NCBI GenBank assembly: GCA_002352105.1
Contig: DEHV01000008.1
Span: 122,737-148,314 of the forward strand
Direction of reading: 5' to 3'
DNA length: 25,578 nt
Origin: Chitinophagaceae bacterium UBA2791
GTDB taxonomy: Bacteria > Bacteroidota > Bacteroidia > Chitinophagales > Chitinophagaceae
A program made the position numbers and the translations under genes. Below, one piece after another: positions 16,817-24,084 of the stretch (position 1 is its first letter; each line of letters begins with the position of its first letter). A model generated the notes under the pieces. The model was not told where the DNA came from and made no database searches. It saw only the letters and a list, made by a program, of their open reading frames with translations.

Positions 16817-17136
16817 AACATTTGATTTAGTTGTACAGGTAAATTGACCCGCATACCCGGAAGAAATCAGCCAGGTATGCGATACGCTTTGTTATGCCTG
16901 TAAAATTAGCGGCGCGGCCTTAAACAAAGGCAGTGCATAAACGACAAAAAACAGGGCTGTTTGCGTCATGAACAAAGCGTTCCTCCTTCGTAATATCCGT
17001 ACCGGCCGATCATCAGGACGCCCGGGAAAATCCATATTTTAATCTCTTTTTAAGCGCGATCTCCTCCTGTTTCAAAGCGCTTCCGTATCTTCAACCGCTT
17101 TGACTTATCAGATTCATCCAATCTTAAATTATCGTC
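16817..17136. other. 320-bp divergent intergenic region
   Basis: This gap lies between the VOC gene (minus) and hflK (plus). It must hold both promoters. Besides the inverted repeat at 16850-16881 I see no gene, tRNA or terminator, and no clear -33/-7 pair. Confidence 0.5.
16850..16881. promoter_or_regulatory. 8-bp inverted repeat upstream of the VOC gene
   Basis: CGCATACC (16850-16857) and GGTATGCG (16874-16881) are perfect reverse complements separated by 16 nt. They lie 34-65 bp upstream of the VOC start codon. They could be an operator or a 5' UTR hairpin; no regulator gene is adjacent. Confidence 0.35.
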
Positions 17137-18129
17137 ATGAATGATTTCGACCAGCAACTTGCTTACTATACTTATTTGTTCAAAAAACACGCCAGGAAAA
17201 ATGGCAAAAAGATCGTAGCGGGTCTGTTTGTACTGATCCTTGCGCTGACCTCGATAAGAACCGTCGGCCCGGAAGAAGAAGGCGTAGTGCTGAACCTGGG
17301 GCAATACAGCAGAACCGTTAATCCGGGCCTGAATTTTATTGCGCCTTTCGGCATTGAAAAAATGTACAAGATCCCCGTACAACGGCAACTGAAACATGAA
17401 TTCGGTTTCCGGACCCAGGGTCTCAATAATCGTTCGCTGTATTCGGAAGATGATTTCAGCATAGAGTCGTCCATGCTGAGCGGCGACCTGAACATGGCCG
17501 ACGTGGAATGGGTGGTGCAGTACAGGATCGAAAATTCCTTTCAGTATCTTTTCAGGGTAAAAGACCCCGAACGCTCCCTGAGAGACATGGCCGAGTCGGC
17601 CATGCGAAAAACCGTGGGAGACCGCACGGTCAACGAGGTGCTGACCGTCGGCCGCCAGGAAGTAGCGACCAATATGGAAACCTTGCTGCAGAAACTCTGC
17701 GATGAATATGAAAATGGCATCCGCATCGACCAGGTCGTGCTGCAGGACGTTAACCCGCCTGCCCTGGTAAAACCTTCCTTTAATGGCGTCAACCAGGCCC
17801 AGCAGGAACGCGAAACCCTGATCAACAAAGCCGAATCGGAATACAATAGCGTGATCCCGAGGGCAAGGGGCGAAGCCAAGGAAACCATTCAGAAGGCTGA
17901 AGCGTATGCGCTTAACCGTGTGAACGGCGCCGCCGGAGACGCCGCCAGGTTTGAAGCGCTATACACCGAATACCTGAAGGCCCAGGATGTTACCAAAAAA
18001 AGGATTTACCTGGAAACCATGGAAAGGATACTTCCTAAGATCGGGAACAAGATCATTGTAGATGAGAAAGGCAATAACATATTGCCTTTGTTGAACCTTG
18101 GCATGAAGAAAACCGCGGTATCCGAATAA
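17137..18129 (+). CDS. hflK: HflK-like SPFH/band 7 membrane protein
   Basis: This 330-aa SPFH protein has one N-terminal transmembrane anchor at about 28-46 (IVAGLFVLILALTSI). A band 7 domain (VGPEEEGVVLNLGQYSRTVN, GLNFIAPFG, ADVEWVVQYRIENSFQYLF) and a charged helical region (RARGEAKETIQKAEAYALNR) follow. It pairs with the adjacent hflC-like gene 61 bp downstream. In E. coli HflK and HflC form a cage-like complex around the FtsH protease in the inner membrane; the same role here is inferred. It lacks the Gly/Pro-rich cytoplasmic N-terminal extension of E. coli HflK and is about 90 residues shorter. Confidence 0.9.
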   Translation: MNDFDQQLAYYTYLFKKHARKNGKKIVAGLFVLILALTSIRTVGPEEEGVVLNLGQYSRTVNPGLNFIAPFGIEKMYKIPVQRQLKHEFGFRTQGLNNRSLYSEDDFSIESSMLSGDLNMADVEWVVQYRIENSFQYLFRVKDPERSLRDMAESAMRKTVGDRTVNEVLTVGRQEVATNMETLLQKLCDEYENGIRIDQVVLQDVNPPALVKPSFNGVNQAQQERETLINKAESEYNSVIPRARGEAKETIQKAEAYALNRVNGAAGDAARFEALYTEYLKAQDVTKKRIYLETMERILPKIGNKIIVDEKGNNILPLLNLGMKKTAVSE

Positions 18130-18190
18130 TTTCCCGCGATCAGGTTATCCTGTAAACGCCCGTTTCTTAGTATTCCACCAAAAAAAAAGA

Positions 18191-19129
18191 ATGATGACCA
18201 TCAAACAAATGATAATAAGCGCCTTGATCATAGCGGTATTAATGACCATTTCCAGTTCTGTGTTCGTGCTGAACGAAACGGAACAGGCTATTGTGACCCA
18301 GTTTGGAAAGCCCGTAGGGCAACCCCGGGTTACGCCGGGCGTAAACTTCAAAGCTCCCTTTATCCAGAAAGTTCAGTTCTTCGACAAACGCTACCTGGCC
18401 TGGGACGGGCATCCCAACCAGGTGCCCACGAAAGACAAGAAATTCATCTATGTAGATACCTATGCCCGCTGGCAGATCACCAACTCTTTGCAGTTCTTTA
18501 TTCGTTTGAGAGATGAAAGATCAGCCAAATCCAGGCTCGACGATATCCTCGACGGCGAAACCAGGAATGCCGTAGCCGCTCATGAACTACTCGATATTGT
18601 GCGCTCTTCTAACCGTAAGCCCGAGATCGGCGAAGACTTTCTGGAGCAATTGGAAAATCTCGATTCCATTTCTGTGGGAAGGGATAAGATAGAATCCATG
18701 ATCCTTAAAAAAGTAAACGAAAGAACATCGGATCTCGGCATCAGGATACTTGATTTCCGTTTCCGGCGGGTAAACTACGTGGAAGAAGTAAGGAACCGCG
18801 TGTACGACAGGATGATCAGCGAAAGAAACAGGATCGCCGAACAATTCAAATCGGAGGGCCAGGGGGAAGCCCTGAAGATCCAGGGAAACAAGGAACGCGA
18901 CCTGGCCGAGATACAGTCCTCCGCCGTTAAGGAAGCGCAGGTGATCAGGGGTAAAGCGGATGCGCAGGCAACGGCCATCTATGCCGGGGCGTACAACAAA
19001 AGCGGCCAGTCGAGGGAGCTGTACAGTTTCATTAAATCCATGGAAGCGCTTGAGAGATCGCTGGACAGCCAGACAAGCATCATACTCTCCACCAATAGCG
19101 AACTGTTTAAATTCCTGAAAAAACCCTGA
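18191..19129 (+). CDS. hflC: HflC-like SPFH/band 7 membrane protein
   Basis: This 312-aa partner of the preceding protein has an N-terminal anchor (MIISALIIAVLMTISSSVFV, about 8-27). The band 7 start VLNETEQAIVTQFGKPVG is typical of HflC, followed by GVNFKAPFIQKVQFFDKRYL, DTYARWQI and the SERNRIAEQFKSEGQGEA helix. The ending, with LSTNSELFKFLKK, also fits HflC. Two adjacent ATG codons (18191 and 18194) could both serve as start. The next gene begins 32 bp later on the same strand, so it may share the transcript. Confidence 0.93.
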   Translation: MMTIKQMIISALIIAVLMTISSSVFVLNETEQAIVTQFGKPVGQPRVTPGVNFKAPFIQKVQFFDKRYLAWDGHPNQVPTKDKKFIYVDTYARWQITNSLQFFIRLRDERSAKSRLDDILDGETRNAVAAHELLDIVRSSNRKPEIGEDFLEQLENLDSISVGRDKIESMILKKVNERTSDLGIRILDFRFRRVNYVEEVRNRVYDRMISERNRIAEQFKSEGQGEALKIQGNKERDLAEIQSSAVKEAQVIRGKADAQATAIYAGAYNKSGQSRELYSFIKSMEALERSLDSQTSIILSTNSELFKFLKKP

Positions 19130-19161
19130 TCCGGATTATTACCGATCTTTATTAAAAAACC

Positions 19162-20010
19162 ATGTCGCCAAAACCATTTATAGCCCTTTTTGTAAGCGTC
19201 ATATTCCTGCTGCCGCCGGTTTCGGCACAAAAAGCTTCGCCGATGATCGTCGCTACCTATAATATCCGGCAAAACAATCCGGTGGATGGTTTAAACGCCT
19301 GGTCGCACCGGAAGGAAAATGTAAAAGCGCTGATCCGCTTCCACGAGTTCGATATTCTTGGCACACAGGAAGGAAAGACCGATCAGTTAAAGGATCTTTC
19401 TGAAATGGAAGAATTTGCCCGTATCGGGCGCGGCCGAATAGAAGGGAAAGAGGAAGGAGAACATTCCGCTATTTTTTATAGAAAAGCCAGGTTCCAACTG
19501 CTCGACGCGGGCGATTTCTGGTTAAGTGAAACGCCCGACAAACCAGGCAAAGGCTGGGATGCCACGTGCTGTAACCGGATCTGCTCCTGGGGAAAATTCC
19601 GGGACCTGGAGACCAAAAAAGAATTCTATTTCTTCAATGTGCATTTCGACCACCAGGGCGTTGTGGCGCGCAGGGAATCCGGTAAGCTGATGGTGAAGAA
19701 GATACGGGAGATCGCAAAGAATGCATCTGTGATCTGCACCGGCGATTTTAATTCAACGCCCGAAACCGAACAGATACAAACCATGGAAACCCTGCTCAGC
19801 GACGCGTACAAGGTAAGCCAGGCCCCGCCGTACGGACCGGAAGGAAGCTTTAATGGTTTCAAGTTCGACGCGCCGATGAAGGAGCGGATCGACTATATCT
19901 TTCTAAGCAAGGATTTCCAGGTGTTGAAATACGGAACGCTCACTGACGCGAAAAACCAGCGTTACCCGTCCGACCATCAACCGGTGATGATCAAAGCAGT
20001 ATTCCGGTAG
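19162..20010 (+). CDS. Secreted endonuclease/exonuclease/phosphatase-family protein
   Basis: This 282-aa protein has a signal peptide (FIALFVSVIFLLPPVSAQ) and a DNase I-like fold. The motifs are IVATYNIRQNN, ILGTQEG (metal-binding Glu), FYFFNVHFDHQG, CTGDFNSTPETEQ (Asp and Asn of the active site), RIDYIFLSKD and YPSDHQPVM (catalytic Asp-His). The catalytic set is complete, so it should be an active metal-dependent phosphoesterase. Related secreted Bacteroidota proteins are simply annotated by family, and the substrate could be a nucleic acid, a phospholipid or a sugar phosphate. It lies 32 bp after hflC, and no functional link with HflKC is evident. Confidence 0.9.
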   Translation: MSPKPFIALFVSVIFLLPPVSAQKASPMIVATYNIRQNNPVDGLNAWSHRKENVKALIRFHEFDILGTQEGKTDQLKDLSEMEEFARIGRGRIEGKEEGEHSAIFYRKARFQLLDAGDFWLSETPDKPGKGWDATCCNRICSWGKFRDLETKKEFYFFNVHFDHQGVVARRESGKLMVKKIREIAKNASVICTGDFNSTPETEQIQTMETLLSDAYKVSQAPPYGPEGSFNGFKFDAPMKERIDYIFLSKDFQVLKYGTLTDAKNQRYPSDHQPVMIKAVFR

Positions 20011-20040
20011 CGGTAAAATTCCGCCGCCTGTCCCTCCATA

Positions 20041-20085
20041 TGTAACAAAAGTCACCCCGCAGGATTTTAAACTGATGTAATTTCG
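20041..20085 (+). promoter_or_regulatory. Crp/Fnr-like site and -7 box upstream of the TauE/SafE gene
   Basis: TGTAACAAAAGTCAC (20041-20055) is an imperfect dyad of the form GTAAC-N4-GTNAC. After exactly 22 bp comes TAATTTCG (20078-20085), one mismatch from the Bacteroidota -7 box TAnnTTTG. The same arrangement precedes the persulfide dioxygenase gene. The dyad occupies the place of a -33 element, as expected for an activator-dependent promoter. Confidence 0.55.
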
Positions 20086-20103
20086 CCGCTTCAAACCAGA
20101 CGA

Positions 20104-20904
20104 ATGGAAATCGCAGGTTATTTTGCGCCCGTATTAATAGGCATCTCACTCGGCCTGATCGGCGGCGGCGGCAGCATTCTCACCGTTCCCGTACTGGTTT
20201 ACCTGTTTCATGTCGACGCCGTACTGGCGACCGCTTACTCGCTGTTTATCGTTGGCGTCGCCAGCGTGATCGGTTCAATATCTTATTTCCGGAAAGGACT
20301 GGTCAATATAAGAACGGCCATTCTCTTCGGTATCCCTTCTGTTATCGCTGTATTCCTTACCCGTCGCCTGCTGGTTCCTGCGATCCCGCAGACGCTCTTC
20401 GCCATCGGGGATCTTGAGGTTACCAAAAGCGTTTCGCTGATGCTGCTATTCGCCTTCCTCATGATTGCAGCCTCCTACAGCATGATCAGAAAAGACAAAA
20501 CAATTACCGAAGCAGGCAAGGAAGAGCAGCGACGGTTCAATTACCCGCTGATATTGCTCGAAGGCTCCGTTGTCGGCATGCTCACCGGTTTGGTAGGGGC
20601 GGGCGGCGGGTTCCTGATCATCCCCGCGCTGGTATTGTTGAGCAAGCTGCCCATGAAAGAAGCTGTAGGCACATCCCTTGTGATCATCGCCGCCAAATCG
20701 CTGATCGGCTTTTTTGGCGAAAACGGCCGGGCCATGATGGATTGGAAATTCCTTATCCTCGTCACGCTTGCCGCCATAGCCGGCATTTTCATCGGCTTTG
20801 CCTTGTCCCGGAAAATAGACGGCGAAAAGCTGAAGCCTGCTTTCGGATGGTTCGTGCTGGTCATTGGCGTCTATATCATACTAAAAGAGACCCTGCTGGC
20901 CTGA
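20104..20904 (+). CDS. TauE/SafE-family sulfite/organosulfur exporter
   Basis: This 266-aa polytopic inner-membrane protein has about eight hydrophobic segments and the family's duplicated motif: GLIGGGGSILTVPVLVYLF near residue 17 and GLVGAGGGFLIIPALVLLS near residue 160. TauE/SafE proteins are thought to export sulfite, sulfoacetate or related anions. The next gene encodes a persulfide dioxygenase-rhodanese fusion, whose product is sulfite or thiosulfate, so export of these toxic oxyanions is a sensible role here. An equivalent TauE gene accompanies the cst operon of Staphylococcus aureus. The promoter shares a Crp/Fnr-like motif with that of the next gene. Confidence 0.9.
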   Translation: MEIAGYFAPVLIGISLGLIGGGGSILTVPVLVYLFHVDAVLATAYSLFIVGVASVIGSISYFRKGLVNIRTAILFGIPSVIAVFLTRRLLVPAIPQTLFAIGDLEVTKSVSLMLLFAFLMIAASYSMIRKDKTITEAGKEEQRRFNYPLILLEGSVVGMLTGLVGAGGGFLIIPALVLLSKLPMKEAVGTSLVIIAAKSLIGFFGENGRAMMDWKFLILVTLAAIAGIFIGFALSRKIDGEKLKPAFGWFVLVIGVYIILKETLLA

Positions 20905-20924
20905 GCCCTTTACAGACGCGGCAG

Positions 20925-20969
20925 TGTAACAAAAGTAACAGTATACGCCATAGTAATTTCCGAACTTTG
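20925..20969 (+). promoter_or_regulatory. Crp/Fnr-like site and -7 box upstream of the persulfide dioxygenase gene
   Basis: TGTAACAAAAGTAAC (20925-20939) matches the upstream TauE element at 14 of 15 bases. After 22 bp comes GAACTTTG (20962-20969), one mismatch from TAnnTTTG. The spacer sequences differ completely, so the shared parts look selected rather than copied. A second possible -7 box (TAATTTCC, 20954-20961) lies closer. Confidence 0.55.
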
Positions 20970-20996
20970 TGCCATCCATTTTAAAACCCAACAGCT

Positions 20997-22397
20997 ATGT
21001 TCTTCGAACACATATATGATACCAGCCTGGCCCAGGGCAGCTACCTGGCAGGCTGCCAGGCAACCGGCGAAGCGATCGTAATAGACGCCAAACGGGATAT
21101 CGATACCTATCTCGAAATAGCCCGCCGGAATAACCTGAATATCACCCATATCGCCGAAACGCATATCCATGCAGACTTCCTGAGCGGTTCAAGGGAGTTG
21201 GCCGCCGTTACCGGCGCCAGGATGTATCTGTCTGACGAAGGAGGGGAAGACTGGCAATATATGTTTCCGCATGTCGGCCTGAAAGACGGAGATATCATCA
21301 AGGTAGGCAATCTCTCCCTGGAAGTCATGCATACGCCTGGTCATACGCCTGAAAGCATCAGCTTCCTGCTCACCGATCATCCGGCGACCGACAAACCTGT
21401 GATGGTATTTACCGGCGACTTTGTATTCGTCGGAGATATCGGGCGTCCGGATCTGCTTGAAAAAGCAGCCGGGCTGATCGGCACAAAAGAAATAGGCGCA
21501 GAGCAGATGTTCAGGTCGCTCCGAAAATTTGCCGATCTGCCTGATTGGGTACAGGTCTGGCCGGCTCATGGCGCGGGATCCGCTTGCGGCAAGGCCTTAG
21601 GCGCCGTACACTGCTCGACAGTAGGCTATGAAAAGATCCGCAACTGGGCATTTCATTATGACGAAGACGAAAAAGCATTTACGGATTACCTGTTGGCAGA
21701 TCAACCGGAGGCGCCAAAATATTTTGCTATGATGAAGCGTCTGAACAAAACAGATCGCCCCCTGCTGATCGAGGTTCCGAAACATCCCAGGTTGACGAAA
21801 GAGCAGTTCCTGCCGGCTTACGATAAGGGAGTTAAACTGATCGATACCCGCGGCAAGGCTGAATTTGCAGAAGGCTATATCCCCGGAAGCCTGAACATCC
21901 AGAACAACAATTCATTTTCGACCTGGATGGGCTGGCTGCTCAACTACCAGGAACAATTTATGGTCGTCGCGGAGGAAAGCCAAATGGACGATATCACCCG
22001 CAAACTGATGCGCATCGGGATGGACAATCTTTACGGATTTATCAGCGATGTTGCCGAAGCGGGAATACCGCTGGAAAAAGCCGATACGATCAATATCGAC
22101 GAGCTCTCCTCGCTGATCGGCAATGACGATGTTCAGCTCGTGGACGTGCGCGGCGCGAGCGAGTACGCCGCCAGGCATATCTACGATGCCGACAACCTGT
22201 TTTTAGGTACGCTGCCCGACAACCTTAACGCCTTAAGCCGGGAAAAGACCATCGTGGTCTATTGCCAGGCCGGCGACCGGTCGACCATTGCTTATTCCCT
22301 ACTCAAGAAACATGGTTTTGAAAACGTGAAAAACTACCTGGGCGGGATGAAAGAATGGAGTGAAAAAACGCGGACGAAAACGCACGCGCGGGCTTAA
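20997..22397 (+). CDS. Persulfide dioxygenase-rhodanese fusion (CstB-like MBL-fold sulfurtransferase)
   Basis: This 466-aa protein has three domains. Residues 1-250 are an ETHE1-type metallo-beta-lactamase fold with AETHIHADFLSG, HTPGHTPES and FTGDFVFVGDIGRPDL. His56, His116 and Asp141 are the expected mono-iron ligands. Residues about 260-355 form a first rhodanese-like domain in which the active-site loop position reads FMVVAEES with no cysteine, so it is a pseudo-rhodanese. Residues about 365-460 form a second rhodanese with catalytic Cys423 in VVYCQAGDRST. This order and the dead middle domain match S. aureus CstB, which oxidises low-molecular-weight persulfides and transfers the sulfur to make thiosulfate. 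It is flanked by TauE and by DUF2892 and thioredoxin genes. No sulfide:quinone reductase or CstR repressor gene is present. Confidence 0.93.
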   Translation: MFFEHIYDTSLAQGSYLAGCQATGEAIVIDAKRDIDTYLEIARRNNLNITHIAETHIHADFLSGSRELAAVTGARMYLSDEGGEDWQYMFPHVGLKDGDIIKVGNLSLEVMHTPGHTPESISFLLTDHPATDKPVMVFTGDFVFVGDIGRPDLLEKAAGLIGTKEIGAEQMFRSLRKFADLPDWVQVWPAHGAGSACGKALGAVHCSTVGYEKIRNWAFHYDEDEKAFTDYLLADQPEAPKYFAMMKRLNKTDRPLLIEVPKHPRLTKEQFLPAYDKGVKLIDTRGKAEFAEGYIPGSLNIQNNNSFSTWMGWLLNYQEQFMVVAEESQMDDITRKLMRIGMDNLYGFISDVAEAGIPLEKADTINIDELSSLIGNDDVQLVDVRGASEYAARHIYDADNLFLGTLPDNLNALSREKTIVVYCQAGDRSTIAYSLLKKHGFENVKNYLGGMKEWSEKTRTKTHARA

Positions 22398-22439
22398 ATC
22401 CGAACATTATTATCGATTCATAAACCAAATGCCATCATT

Positions 22440-22646
22440 ATGAAAAAGAATATGGGTTCACTCGACAAAACGCTTCGTCTATTGGCAGCTATTGCCGTAG
22501 CGGTACTTTATTACACAGGCGTTATCTCCGGCGCGACGGCTCTTGTGCTGGGAGTATTTGCCGTCGTCTTTGTGATCACTTCTTTTTTAAGCTTCTGCCC
22601 GCTGTACCTTCCTTTCGGCATCAATACCGGCAAAAAGAAGAGCTGA
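22440..22646 (+). CDS. DUF2892 (YgaP-type) small membrane protein
   Basis: This 68-aa protein has two hydrophobic helices (TLRLLAAIAVAVLYYTGVIS and ALVLGVFAVVFVITSFLSF). The typical DUF2892 start MKKNMGSLDKTLRLL and the CPLYLPFGINT ending are both present. In E. coli YgaP this domain is fused to a rhodanese and forms a membrane dimer that may pass thiocyanate or sulfur species. Here it is a separate gene directly after a rhodanese-containing protein, 42 bp downstream, which suggests the same partnership in trans. The function is inferred from this context. Confidence 0.88.
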   Translation: MKKNMGSLDKTLRLLAAIAVAVLYYTGVISGATALVLGVFAVVFVITSFLSFCPLYLPFGINTGKKKS

Positions 22647-22680
22647 CAAACGCTATATTAGCGGCCAGAGTTTTATGCAA

Positions 22681-22697
22681 ATGCCGGCATCCGGCAT
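22681..22697 (+). other. Perfect short hairpin upstream of the thioredoxin gene
   Basis: ATGCCGG-CAT-CCGGCAT forms a 7-bp GC-rich stem with a 3-nt loop, between the DUF2892 and thioredoxin genes. No T-tract follows, so it is not a classical terminator. It may partly uncouple or stabilise the transcript. Confidence 0.4.
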
Positions 22698-22762
22698 CTT
22701 CTCATCATTCGGGGTTTTCAAAAATATCCCGATCATAAACCCAGTCTTAAAAATCAAACAAG

Positions 22763-23056
22763 ATGACCTTTCTGGAAATAATCAACTCAGACAAACCGGT
22801 TTTGGTAGACTTTTCCGCTGAATGGTGCGGCCCCTGTAAAATGATGGCGCCCATCCTTAAAGAAGTGAAGGCAAGAGTAGGCGACGATGCCAGCATCATT
22901 AAGATCGATGTAGACAAAAACCCGCAGGTTTCGGCCCAGTACAGGATCCAGGGCGTCCCCACGCTTATCCTGTTCAAAAACGGCCAGGTGAAATGGCGTC
23001 AGTCGGGCGTGCAGCCGGCAAATGAGCTGGAGAGGCTGATCCGGCAAAATATGTAA
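22763..23056 (+). CDS. Thioredoxin
   Basis: This 97-aa cytoplasmic thioredoxin has the classical active site FSAEWCGPCKMM (Cys22 and Cys25), the buried-charge strand KIDVDKNPQVSAQYRI and the cis-proline loop GVPTLILFKNG. There is no signal peptide. The domain is slightly shorter than E. coli TrxA (109 aa), mainly at the N-terminus. It closes the sulfur cassette 116 bp after the DUF2892 gene. A plausible job is to reduce protein persulfides or to accept sulfur from the rhodanese, though a general redox role cannot be excluded. Confidence 0.94.
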   Translation: MTFLEIINSDKPVLVDFSAEWCGPCKMMAPILKEVKARVGDDASIIKIDVDKNPQVSAQYRIQGVPTLILFKNGQVKWRQSGVQPANELERLIRQNM

Positions 23057-23341
23057 ACGCTTTATGCAATTAACCCGAACGAACATTTGGTCAGGACCTT
23101 GGATCGCTAAATCGGACAATCAATAAAAAACACACTGATAACTGATCTAAAAAATTACTTTATTTGTTAACAATCGAAGAGATTAAAACTGATCCTACGA
23201 TCGTCCCCTATCAATGCAAATATTTCTCTTGAAATCAGTTTATCCTGGCACAAAAATTAATGTCTGGCTTACTGCAACGCCACTGCGGCACACCTGTCCG
23301 AGTTGGTTTCCTGAGCATCAATAATCATTTGGCGCTTTTGG
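23057..23341. other. 285-bp AT-rich intergenic region between converging genes
   Basis: This gap separates the thioredoxin gene (plus) from the toxin gene (minus). I find no ORF of note, no tRNA and no strong terminator. The composition turns AT-rich here, marking the edge of the accessory patch next to ssrA. Confidence 0.4.
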
Positions 23342-23680
23342 TTAATCACTTATTTCGATCAAGGAATCTCCCTGTTCAAACATTCGCTTTGCAATTTCTA
23401 AATTCTTTGCAAGAACCTCGCGCATTTTAGAGTTTGATGAGTTACCACAGGTAACCCACACGATCTTTGGGGGCGGACCTTCAATTTCGAGCAACCGTAA
23501 AAAATCATCGTCTTTACTCATTATAACAGCATTCATCTTTTTTGCCTGCATAAAAATCTCTTTGTCCGTTGCGTCTCGCAGTCCTAATACGCGAACAGAA
23601 TGAGCTGTTATTCCCGTGAAATTTTCATTAATCCAAAGGGCTAATGATGGAGATAGCTGCGCGTCGATCCAAATGGTCAT
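23342..23680 (-). CDS. DUF5615 PIN-like toxin
   Basis: This 112-aa protein of the DUF5615/Mut7-C PIN-like group begins TIWIDAQLSPSLALWI, with Asp6 in the first-strand acidic position. It continues with HSVRVLGLRDATDKEIF (Asp36, Asp39, Glu41), then NAVIMSKDDDFLRL (Asp57-59) and KIVWVTCGNSSN. These acidic residues would form a PIN-type metal nuclease site. Its start overlaps the stop of the DUF433 gene by 4 bp (ATGA), the usual order and coupling for this putative type II toxin-antitoxin family. The biochemical activity of the family is not firmly established, so RNase action is inferred from the fold. Confidence 0.88.
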   Translation of the reverse strand: MTIWIDAQLSPSLALWINENFTGITAHSVRVLGLRDATDKEIFMQAKKMNAVIMSKDDDFLRLLEIEGPPPKIVWVTCGNSSNSKMREVLAKNLEIAKRMFEQGDSLIEISD

Positions 23681-23901
23681 GCGGCAAGTACAGGGTGGTC
23701 TAATTTATTACTGGCATAGCGAAGAACAGCCTCAATATCTTCGGGGTCTAAATCAGGCAATTCTTCTAAAACGTCTTTATGGCTAAGACCGGAAGCAAGC
23801 AGATTAAGCACGTCGATAACACGAATCCTCATACCACGGATACAAGGTCTACCCCCGCATTGTTCCGGATTGACAGTAATTCTATGTTTCCAACTATTCA
23901 T
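23677..23901 (-). CDS. DUF433 antitoxin
   Basis: This 74-aa DUF433 protein opens with RITVNPEQCGGRPCIRGMRI, the family signature. A helix-turn-helix-like segment follows (VIDVLNLLASGLSHKDVLEE), then LPDLDPEDIEAVLRYASNKL. DUF433 genes normally sit directly before DUF5615 toxin genes, as here with a 4-bp overlap. It would neutralise the toxin and bind the shared promoter. The start codon lies only 4 nt from a -7-like box, so the mRNA may be leaderless. Confidence 0.9.
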   Translation of the reverse strand: MNSWKHRITVNPEQCGGRPCIRGMRIRVIDVLNLLASGLSHKDVLEELPDLDPEDIEAVLRYASNKLDHPVLAA

Positions 23902-23903
23902 AC

Positions 23904-23924
23904 TGTAAATATACCTTTTTTACA
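23904..23924 (-). promoter_or_regulatory. Promoter and operator candidate of the DUF433/DUF5615 operon
   Basis: TGTAAA and TTTACA arms with a 9-nt centre surround the minus-strand box TATATTTA (23906-23913), close to TAnnTTTG. A protein bound to the dyad would cover the -7 element, which fits autorepression by the antitoxin. The dyad ends 2 bp from the start codon. Confidence 0.4.
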
Positions 23925-24084
23925 ATAAATAGGCGAGGTTATTGAATTTACGACAAGAATACCGCCGGCAGCGGTGTTCTGCGATTGTGGAACAGTGGAA
24001 GCAAGGAGAGCTCAAAGCTAAACCTACTTCGAAAAACTCAAAGATGAGTTGCCCGGTGGATTACGACGGAAAAATGAGAAGCGG

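Noticed and set aside
17050..17397. 115-codon minus-strand ORF at the hflK start
   Set aside because: Antisense to the well-supported HflK frame.
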